The notes below the pieces were generated by a model. That model did not search any database. It saw only the letters and a program-made list of their open reading frames with translations, and was not told the origin of the DNA. A program made the translations under genes and the position numbers. Below, one piece after another: positions 58,293 through 64,000 of a stretch of DNA of 64,000 bases. The stretch's first letter is position 1; every line of letters starts with the position of its first letter. Source of the stretch: an uncultured Alphaproteobacteria bacterium (GTDB lineage Bacteria; Pseudomonadota; Alphaproteobacteria; RF32; CAG-239); contig CAJUKS010000004.1 of the NCBI GenBank assembly GCA_910587405.1, forward strand, positions 1 to 64,000, given 5' to 3'.

Positions 58293-59129
58293 TTATTTGC
58301 AGCCGAGTTTCTTGGCTCCTTCGGCCGCCTTGTTTTTCAGTGTTTTGTCGGCTTTCGGAAATTCGGTCGGCAGACTGACGAAAGCGGCGCAAGCTTCATC
58401 TTTTTTGTTGAGAGATTGCATCGACATGCCCAACTTTAACAAGCTGTCGGCTCTTTTCGGACTTTCCTTGTAGTTTTGATATCCCTTGGCGAAAGAAACG
58501 GCCGCACGGTCAAATTCCTTGCGGGCATAGTAGGTTTCTCCCAACCAATATTGAGCATTTCCGGCCAACTTGTCCTGAGGATGTTTGGAAAGAATCTTAT
58601 TGAAATTTTCCTCGGCAGCGGCATAATCGGCCGCTTTCAAAGCTTCCAACCCTTTTTGGTAAATTTCTGCCGGGGTCGGCATTTTGATCGGCTCCAGATT
58701 ATCGCCGCGGCTGATTGCACCGCCGACAATCGCCGACGGGGCATTTTGCGCCACCGGCGCCGCAAATTTGGGCGAATTGTCAACCACGGCCGCCGTTCCA
58801 GAGCCGGTGATCTTTTTTCCTTCCAACAGCTTCATCCGCACATCAATGTCTTTGTTGACCAAATCCAGCTTTTCGTTCAACTGCTTGATTTTATATTCCA
58901 ATTCGTCCATTCTTCCCGACGCCGAACGGATAACTTCATCCAAACGGCCGACTCTGACTTCCAGTTCCGAATTTTCGCCGTTATAGCTTTTGCGTTGCAA
59001 AATCACCAGTTCTTCCCTCAGATCTGCCAATTCCTGCATAATCACCGTTACATCCTGAGCCGCGCACGGGACAGTCCCCGCCATCAACAAAGCCCACACC
59101 GCCGTCAACATCCGGTATTGATTTTTCAT
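58293..59129 (-). CDS. cpoB: Tol-Pal system coordinator CpoB (YbgF)
   Basis: 278 residues from the ATG at 59129 (AGG upstream). Signal peptide MKNQYRMLTAVWALLMAGTVPCAA. A coiled coil (about 30-90, ELADLREELVILQRKSYNGENSELEVRVGRLDEVIRSASGRMDELEYKIKQLNEKL) oligomerises the protein, then three or so TPR units (IYQKGLEALKAADYAAAEENFNKILSKHPQDKLAGNAQYWLGETYYARKEFDRAAVSFAKGYQNYKESPKRADSLLKLG...) end it. It links outer-membrane constriction with peptidoglycan synthesis. It follows pal. Confidence 0.95.
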   Translation of the reverse strand: MKNQYRMLTAVWALLMAGTVPCAAQDVTVIMQELADLREELVILQRKSYNGENSELEVRVGRLDEVIRSASGRMDELEYKIKQLNEKLDLVNKDIDVRMKLLEGKKITGSGTAAVVDNSPKFAAPVAQNAPSAIVGGAISRGDNLEPIKMPTPAEIYQKGLEALKAADYAAAEENFNKILSKHPQDKLAGNAQYWLGETYYARKEFDRAAVSFAKGYQNYKESPKRADSLLKLGMSMQSLNKKDEACAAFVSLPTEFPKADKTLKNKAAEGAKKLGCK

Positions 59130-59196
59130 TACTGCCAACCTTTCGTTCTATTGTCGTTTTTTTTAGATATAGGGCAAAATCCCCCAAATCACAAGT

Positions 59197-59233
59197 CAAA
59201 AAAAAGAGGTATCCCAAAGCGGACACCCCTTTT
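59197..59233 (-). terminator. Terminator after pal
   Basis: AAAGGGGTGTCC pairs with GGGATACCTCTTT (G-T pairs), followed by T run on the minus strand. Confidence 0.6.
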
Positions 59234-59270
59234 CTATCGTCTGTAAGCTTACTTTTATTAAACCGGAAGA

Positions 59271-59735
59271 TTAGTTGCCGGCTTTAACAACGGTAACGGC
59301 ACGACGGTTCTGAGCCCAAGCAGCTTCGTTGTTGCCGAGAACAGCCGGTCTTTCTTTACCATAAGAAATGGTAGAGATTCTGTTAGCTGCAATTCCCTGA
59401 GAAACCAGATAATCTTTTACAGCGCTGGCACGGCGTTCACCCAAAGCCAAGTTGTATTCTCTGGTACCTCTTTCATCGCAGTAACCTTGAACAACGACGT
59501 CAACGTTTTCGTGTTTTTTCAGCCAGTTAACCTGAGTATCCAGAATTTCGGTAGCATTGTCGCTCAAAGCCGAGCTGTCGAAAGCAAAGAATACTCTGTC
59601 TTCGGCGTTAGCCATAAAGTTGCGTGCATCTCTGGAATCGCATTCGCTGCCGCCGAAGAAACCGCCCATTGAACCGGTCGATGAACAAGCAGACAACAAA
59701 GCAACCACGCAGAACAAACCTAAAAGTTTTTTCAT
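59271..59735 (-). CDS. pal: Peptidoglycan-associated lipoprotein Pal
   Basis: 154 residues. MKKLLGLFCVVALLSAC17SS is a lipobox. The OmpA-like domain VFFAFDSSALSDNATEILDTQVNWLKKHENVDVVVQGYCDERGTREYNLALGERRASAVKDYLVSQGIAANRISTISYGKERPAVLGNNEAAWAQNRRAV contains the diaminopimelate-binding pattern. It tethers the outer membrane to peptidoglycan and to TolB, which is not in the window. AT-rich 59736-60126 upstream holds no other gene I can support. Confidence 0.98.
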   Translation of the reverse strand: MKKLLGLFCVVALLSACSSTGSMGGFFGGSECDSRDARNFMANAEDRVFFAFDSSALSDNATEILDTQVNWLKKHENVDVVVQGYCDERGTREYNLALGERRASAVKDYLVSQGIAANRISTISYGKERPAVLGNNEAAWAQNRRAVTVVKAGN

Positions 59736-60091
59736 TTTATTTTCTCCATATGGGTTTCATTTATTAAATAACTAATACATCAGCTAACTTAAGCAATAAT
59801 AGTTTATTTTTCAATAACAAAAACACAAAAAAGCAAAAAAAATAAAACTTTTTTCCCAATGCTTGATACAACCATCGCTTTAATTCTGATTTTTCGCTAT
59901 AAAACCGATTTCAGGCCCGCCGCGTAACCGTTTTTTATATTCCTTTTTTGCGCAATGACTGAGAAACGTTAGCTTTTTGCTTTATTTTCGCCGCCGTGTC
60001 ATCATAATATGTTATGTCATGATCCCTGTTTTCCAACCTCAACAATCATTCAAAGTTAATTTTTCGCCCTGCTGCGGCCGTTTTTTAAAGC

Positions 60092-60122
60092 AACGGGCGT
60101 CTGACAATGTCAGACGCCCGTT
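60092..60122 (-). terminator. 31-base perfect palindrome after the 60127 gene
   Basis: 15-bp arms around a single A. It lies just after the stop of the 60127-60813 gene. As a terminator the T run is weak, so it may instead stabilise the 3' end. Confidence 0.55.
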
Positions 60123-60126
60123 AAAA

Positions 60127-60813
60127 CTACAGATAAGCTTTTCTCAATCGGCGGCAGTAATCGGCATCGAAAAACCCCCACTGATTGTATTGGCAAACGC
60201 CGCGGCCGCAGGTAACCGGATACCTTGACGCGCAACCGCCCCATATTTCCGTCAAGCGAACGATAGATTCTCGCACCATCGCCAGCAATGCCGGATCGGT
60301 TTCCCGCAGAACCGGCGCCGCCGCCGACAAAAATTGCGGCAGACAGGCGTTGGTAAGCCCAAATCTGTCCGCTTCGGTCACCGTTTTTACAATCGCGGCC
60401 AGAGTTTCGCTTTTTCCTGTGGCATAATAAGCCAGCATCTCCGGCCGATACAAAACGGCGATCCCGTCTTCCATCGCGCTCAAACGATATCTCATGCAGT
60501 CGGCAACCAAATGCAGCAACCGCTCTTCCGATCCCACAAAAGATTTGATACGCGGAATAAAAACACGCCAAAAATCCGAAAGCGTAGCCTCATACGGGAA
60601 AAGATCCCGGACCAGCCCAACCGCATGACAGTCGAGCACCTCACGAACTTCCGCATAATTGCCCGGCATTGTTTCCAACAGCCTTTTCTGAACAACCCGG
60701 TGCATTTCATCGACGAGAGCGTTCCATTCTTCCTCCTGTTCCCGATGCCGAAACCATGCCGTCTCGGAAGAAGTGTTCAACCAGAGAAAAAACTTTTTTA
60801 ATTTTTCATTCAT
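60127..60813 (-). CDS. Orphan protein, 228 aa
   Basis: MNEKLKKFFLWLNTSSETAWFRHREQEEEWNALVDEMHRVVQKRLLETMPGNYAEVREVLDCHAVGLVRDLFPYEATLSDFWRVFIPRIKSFVGSEERLLHLVADCMRYRLSAMEDGIAVLYRPEMLAYYATGKSETLAAIVKTVTEADRFGLTNACLPQFLSAAAPVLRET... is helical and soluble. Four Cys near the end (ASRYPVTCGRGVCQYNQWGF...YC) could be a small metal or disulfide site. Family unknown. Start preceded by an A/T leader with ATTAACTTAAATC and no Shine-Dalgarno sequence. Confidence 0.7.
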   Translation of the reverse strand: MNEKLKKFFLWLNTSSETAWFRHREQEEEWNALVDEMHRVVQKRLLETMPGNYAEVREVLDCHAVGLVRDLFPYEATLSDFWRVFIPRIKSFVGSEERLLHLVADCMRYRLSAMEDGIAVLYRPEMLAYYATGKSETLAAIVKTVTEADRFGLTNACLPQFLSAAAPVLRETDPALLAMVRESIVRLTEIWGGCASRYPVTCGRGVCQYNQWGFFDADYCRRLRKAYL

Positions 60814-60944
60814 AATAATAGATTTAAGTTAATAAAAAAAATTCTTTACTTGCCTTAGGCAAACGACCCGTTTTTTACCGGCCCTTCATAAAACGAAATC
60901 CCAACAATCAGCGCTCTCAATTCGGCTGATCATTTCGGAACGAC

Positions 60945-60974
60945 AAAAAGAGCAGGCTTAAACCTGCTCTTTTT
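60945..60974 (-). terminator. Terminator after the 60999 gene
   Basis: AAAAAGAGCAGG/CCTGCTCTTTTT. Confidence 0.85.
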
Positions 60975-60998
60975 GATGTTAGCGTTTGTGGTTACGGG

Positions 60999-61580
60999 TT
61001 ACGGTTCCATAACCATTCCGCGCCACTGTCTTGCCAACGGCTCGGGAAGTTCGAAACCCTGCCGGCACAGATCGCTCAACAGATCCATGAACTCTCTGCG
61101 CTTTCCGTAAGAACGTTCGGGATAGGCGATCAGAAAAGCGATCACGGCGTCCTGCGTAAACGGAAGCCGGGAGAGCTTTTCGGCGCTGTCCGGGAACTCG
61201 GAGGCCAGAGCCTCGGCGATGGCTTTCTCTTCCGGAGACATCGTCTTGGGCGGCACTTTCATACCTTCGCAGATCTGCTTCAGTTCCTCAGGAACCTCAA
61301 ACCGGTTCTTCTCGAGGTCTTCCAGCAGCGCTGCCAGTTTTTCACCGTGGCCTTCCAGCACTTCGGGGAACTTGATCAGCATGTCGATAAACTGCTGAGG
61401 ATTGAACCCCGGATGAGAATCGGCTTCGTCGTAAGAGCTCGGAAAGTTGGCCGCGAATTGCTTCAGCAAAACTTTCTTCTGAGTGTTCACCGCTGCTTCC
61501 ACAACCGGATTCTTACCGGCAGCAGCCAGAATTTCACATGCAGCGCCATACAACGCTTCGAAGTTTTGAAATTTCATCAT
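60999..61580 (-). CDS. Orphan helical protein, 193 aa
   Basis: MMKFQNFEALYGAACEILAAAGKNPVVEAAVNTQKKVLLKQFAANFPSSYDEADSHPGFNPQQFIDMLIKFPEVLEGHGEKLAALLEDLEKNRFEVPEELKQICEGMKVPPKTMSPEEKAIAEALASEF... is soluble and helical. The segment QKKVLLKQFAANFPSS...LIKFPEVLEG resembles QRKVLKEMFDASFPKS...MDEYPELLAG in the 61735 protein. It uses CAG and AAG codons more often than its neighbours by eye. Own promoter, terminator, no Shine-Dalgarno sequence. Confidence 0.7.
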   Translation of the reverse strand: MMKFQNFEALYGAACEILAAAGKNPVVEAAVNTQKKVLLKQFAANFPSSYDEADSHPGFNPQQFIDMLIKFPEVLEGHGEKLAALLEDLEKNRFEVPEELKQICEGMKVPPKTMSPEEKAIAEALASEFPDSAEKLSRLPFTQDAVIAFLIAYPERSYGKRREFMDLLSDLCRQGFELPEPLARQWRGMVMEP

Positions 61581-61632
61581 ACTAAATGATTTTTATGTTT
61601 AACAATTGAGAAAATAATTCGAATTGGCTTTT

Positions 61633-61661
61633 AATGTAACAATTTTAGACAAAACTGTCAA
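61633..61661 (-). promoter_or_regulatory. Promoter of the 60999 gene, with dyad
   Basis: TTGACA, 17 bases, TACATT on the minus strand. The spacer holds TGTCTAA, so GACA-GTTT-TGTC is a dyad. Confidence 0.8.
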
Positions 61662-61680
61662 CAGAAAATATTGCAAATTT

Positions 61681-61706
61681 AAAGCGCCGTCAGCTGACGG
61701 CGCTTT
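61681..61706 (-). terminator. 26-base perfect palindrome after the 61735 gene
   Basis: AAAGCGCCGTCAG then its reverse complement. It follows the stop of the 61735 gene. The same core (AAAGCGCCG...CGGCGCTTT) also occurs at 15189. Confidence 0.65.
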
Positions 61707-61734
61707 AAATGTCTTAAATGACGGAAACAGTCGC

Positions 61735-62049
61735 CTATTTAAACCACATGTACTTTTCCGTATTTCCGGCCAGCAGCTCGGGATATTCATCCATCAGCCG
61801 GACATACAGTTCTCGGTCGGCAGCTTCCATCTGACGCACATCTTCTTCCGACTTCGGAAAAGAGGCGTCAAACATTTCCTTAAGCACTTTTCGCTGACTG
61901 CGGGCGTTCTCTTCGATTCCTTTCCGCATGGCACTCCAGGCGCTGAGAGAATTTTCCACATCATAAACAAATGCCGTCCAAAACTCGGATAACAGACTTT
62001 CCGGCTGGAAGGTGCTGGCGTAAAGTTGCTTAAAACAGTTCAAATTCAT
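61735..62049 (-). CDS. Orphan protein, 104 aa, related to the 60999 protein
   Basis: MNLNCFKQLYASTFQPESLLSEFWTAFVYDVENSLSAWSAMRKGIEENARSQRKVLKEMFDASFPKSEEDVRQMEAADRELYVRLMDEYPELLAGNTEKYMWFK. A stretch of about 45 residues matches the 60999 protein (QxKVLxxxFxAxFPxS and xxLxxxxPExLxG). Helical, soluble. Own promoter, and the leader carries ATTATTAA. Confidence 0.65.
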   Translation of the reverse strand: MNLNCFKQLYASTFQPESLLSEFWTAFVYDVENSLSAWSAMRKGIEENARSQRKVLKEMFDASFPKSEEDVRQMEAADRELYVRLMDEYPELLAGNTEKYMWFK

Positions 62050-62081
62050 AACAGTAGATTTAATAATTAATAACTGTCGTC

Positions 62082-62110
62082 AATATATATTTTTTTGTCT
62101 TTTTGGTCAA
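62082..62110 (-). promoter_or_regulatory. Promoter of the 61735 gene
   Basis: TTGACC, 17 bases, TATATT on the minus strand. The leader contains TTATTAATTATTAA. Confidence 0.7.
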
Positions 62111-62144
62111 GTTATTTTATCGACCGTTGCCACCTCTTTTTACA

Positions 62145-62178
62145 AACAAAATACCGGCCGTTTCCACGACCGGTATTT
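62145..62178 (-). terminator. Terminator after ppdK
   Basis: AAATACCGG/CCGGTATTT with a T run on the minus strand. Confidence 0.8.
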
Positions 62179-62249
62179 TACGGCACTTTCAACGGAACTG
62201 CCGCGGGAAAACTTCCGTTTTAAAAGTTCCCCGCAGCAATAACCGTTAC

Positions 62250-64000
62250 TTAGCAAGCTTTCTTGCAGCAGCAAGAGCCTTTGCCTTCTTCTTTCTTGTC
62301 GTTCTTGTGACGAACGGCAGCCTGAGCGGCAGCCAGACGCGCAACCGGTACACGGTACGGCGAGCAGGAAACATAGTTCATGCCGCAGGTCTGGAAGAAA
62401 TCGATCGACATCGGATCGCCGCCGTGTTCGCCGCAAACGCCCAGCCAAATGCTCGGGTTGGCGCAACGGGCTTTTTCACAGGCCAGCTTAACCAAACAAC
62501 CGACGCCTTCAACATCAATCGAGGCAAACGGATCGGCAACATAAACGCCGCGGGCACGATATTCGTCCAAAATCGCGCCGGTATCGTCACGGCTCATACC
62601 CAAAGTGGTCTGAGTCAGGTCGTTGGTACCGAAACCGAAGAATTCGGCCGATTTTGCCAACTCGTCAGCTTTGAGGGCTGCACGCGGCAATTCAATCATC
62701 GAACCGACTTCGTATTTGATCTTTTTGCCTTTTTCGGCAAAGATCTTTTCGGCCGTGGTATCAATAATGTCCTTAACGATATCCAGTTCTTTCTTCGAAC
62801 CGGTCAGCGGAACTTCGATTTCCGGCAGAACGTTAACGCCTTCGGCTTCACATTCCATGGCTGCTTCCAAAATGGCGCGAGTCTGCATTTCGCAAATTTC
62901 CGGATAGGTAATCGGCAGACGGCAACCGCGGTGACCCAGCATCGGGTTGGCTTCGTGCAGAGCATTGGCACGCTGCTTAACTTTTTCCAGGCTCATACCG
63001 ATTTTGTCGGCCAACTCCTGCATTTCGGCATCGGTGTGCGGCAGGAACTCGTGCAACGGCGGATCCAACAGACGGATAACGACCGGCAGACCGTCCATGA
63101 TTTTGAACAGATCTTTGAAGTCCTGTTTCTGATACGGCAGCAGACGGGCCAAAGCGGCACGGCGGCCTTCTTCGTTTTCGGCCAAAATCATTGCACGCAT
63201 GTCCGGAATACGGTCAGCGTCAAAGAACATATGTTCGGTACGGGCCAAACCGATACCCTGAGCACCGAAATCGCGAGCCGTCTGAGCGTCTTTCGGCGTT
63301 TCGGCGTTGGCACGAACTTCCAAAGTGCGGATTTCGTCAACCCAACCCATCAGTTTGCCGAAGTTACCGCTGTTGGTGTCAGCCTTAACCGTCGGAACCT
63401 GTCCTTCGATGATCTGACCTTTGGCACCGTCCAACGATACCCAGTCACCTTCTTTGACAACAACGCCTTTGTCGGTAGTCATCGTCTTTTTGGCATAATC
63501 GATATGGATTTCGTGAGAACCGGAAACGCAGGGGGTACCCATACCGCGGGCAACCACCGCCGCGTGCGAAGTCATACCGCCGCGAGCCGTAATAACACCC
63601 TGGGCCGCATGCATGCCGCCGATGTCTTCCGGCGAAGTTTCGTTACGGATCAAGATAACTTTTTCACCTTTGGCAGCCCATGCTTCGGCGTCTTCGGCAT
63701 TGAAAACGGCACGGCCGACCGCAGCGCCCGGCGAAGCCGGCAAACCGGTGGCAATAACGTTTTTCTTGGCTTTCGGATCCAACATCGGGTGCAGCAGCTG
63801 ATCAAGCTGGTCGGCACCGACGCGCATAATCGCTTCTTCTTTGTTGATCAGGCCTTCTTCAACCATCTCAACCGCCATACGGACAGCAGCGGCGGCCGTA
63901 CGTTTGCCGTTACGGCACTGCAGCATCCACAGTTTGCCGTGTTCAATGGTAAATTCCATATCCTGCATGTCTTTGTAATGTTTTTCAAGGTTGTTGCGAA
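62250..64000 (-). CDS. ppdK: Pyruvate, phosphate dikinase (N-terminal part outside window)
   Basis: 583 codons of the C-terminal two thirds; the frame continues past the right edge. Visible are the swivelling domain with the phosphohistidine (GGMTSHAAVVARGMGTPCVSG), then the PEP/pyruvate TIM-barrel (LPEIEVPLTGSKKELDIV, MIELPRAALKADELAKSAEFFGFGTNDLTQTTLGMSRDD, GVCGEHGGDP). It ends with the catalytic Cys region CGMNYVSCSPYRVPVARLAAAQA. An extra Lys/Cys tail (KNDKKEEGKGSCCCKKAC) follows. It converts pyruvate to PEP or the reverse. Confidence 0.97.
   Translation of the reverse strand, partial: RNNLEKHYKDMQDMEFTIEHGKLWMLQCRNGKRTAAAAVRMAVEMVEEGLINKEEAIMRVGADQLDQLLHPMLDPKAKKNVIATGLPASPGAAVGRAVFNAEDAEAWAAKGEKVILIRNETSPEDIGGMHAAQGVITARGGMTSHAAVVARGMGTPCVSGSHEIHIDYAKKTMTTDKGVVVKEGDWVSLDGAKGQIIEGQVPTVKADTNSGNFGKLMGWVDEIRTLEVRANAETPKDAQTARDFGAQGIGLARTEHMFFDADRIPDMRAMILAENEEGRRAALARLLPYQKQDFKDLFKIMDGLPVVIRLLDPPLHEFLPHTDAEMQELADKIGMSLEKVKQRANALHEANPMLGHRGCRLPITYPEICEMQTRAILEAAMECEAEGVNVLPEIEVPLTGSKKELDIVKDIIDTTAEKIFAEKGKKIKYEVGSMIELPRAALKADELAKSAEFFGFGTNDLTQTTLGMSRDDTGAILDEYRARGVYVADPFASIDVEGVGCLVKLACEKARCANPSIWLGVCGEHGGDPMSIDFFQTCGMNYVSCSPYRVPVARLAAAQAAVRHKNDKKEEGKGSCCCKKAC

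Noticed and set aside
59736..60091. A small gene or toxin-antitoxin unit in the pal upstream gap
   Set aside because: No open frame has a plausible start and composition. The gap is A/T-rich and probably holds the pal promoter.
1..64000. CRISPR array, insertion sequence or prophage
   Set aside because: No regularly spaced direct repeats with unique spacers, no transposase or integrase frame, and no phage structural genes were seen. The only tandem repeats are inside the adhesin and at 19.2 kb.

Overview
The window looks like a chromosomal segment of a host-associated (probably gut) alphaproteobacterium of middling G+C. The evidence is the order pal-cpoB-tilS-ftsH-glmM, a CarD-family regulator, uvrC-pgsA beside an OmpR/EnvZ-type pair, rplU-rpmA-obg, and RlmH near RsfS. 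The lineage is inferred from gene order and protein motifs only; no database was consulted. I saw no rRNA, prophage, insertion sequence or CRISPR array, and only one tRNA (Trp).

Layout. 1-3070: most of a large autotransporter-like adhesin with about 13 Pmp-like repeats (GGAI and FxxN motifs), preceded by an 86-bp segment bounded by a perfect 18-bp inverted repeat. 3.4-7.8 kb: ribosomal and transcription genes (rplL, rplJ, rplA, rplK, nusG, secE), with mscL and an orphan gene between nusG and rplK, and no rpoB after rplL. 8-14.2 kb: accessory proteins of unknown role, including an HExxH metalloprotease-like and an NlpC/P60-like protein. 14.4-27.1 kb: tRNA-Trp, a small HTH protein, lptG, gmk, yicC, an SDR enzyme, carD, trmL, ileS (IleS2 type), anmK and tyrS. 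27.1-43.5 kb: small orphan genes mixed with rpmG, a 3-methyladenine glycosylase, a metallophosphoesterase, an acetate/acetoacetate-type CoA-transferase, a UDG-like protein, a DsbA-like protein, a phosphate transporter pair and rlmH. 43.5-59.7 kb: mainly housekeeping genes on the minus strand. 59.7-64 kb: three orphan genes and the 3' part of pyruvate phosphate dikinase.

The most striking pattern is a dispersed set of about a dozen short orphan genes that share one expression design. Each has a near-consensus -35/-10 pair, usually with a 17-bp spacer. Most have an A/T-rich leader with a core close to AATTATTAAC, no Shine-Dalgarno sequence, and a hairpin terminator close behind. Neighbouring housekeeping genes mostly have ordinary Shine-Dalgarno sites. 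Three of these promoters also carry a near-identical dyad (TTGACW, then TGTCTAA) between -35 and -10. The genes look like mobile or jointly regulated single-gene units; one strand of evidence (61735 and 60999) suggests that some are paralogous.

Other points of interest are three intergenic loci predicted to make structured RNAs ending in the same GG(C/T)GG-TTTTGTTTT tail, a highly structured rplK leader, an L10-type leader before rplJ, an MscL with a C-terminal zinc ribbon, a PgsA with a histone-like Lys/Ala tail, and an unassigned protein with a possible HNH-like C-terminus.
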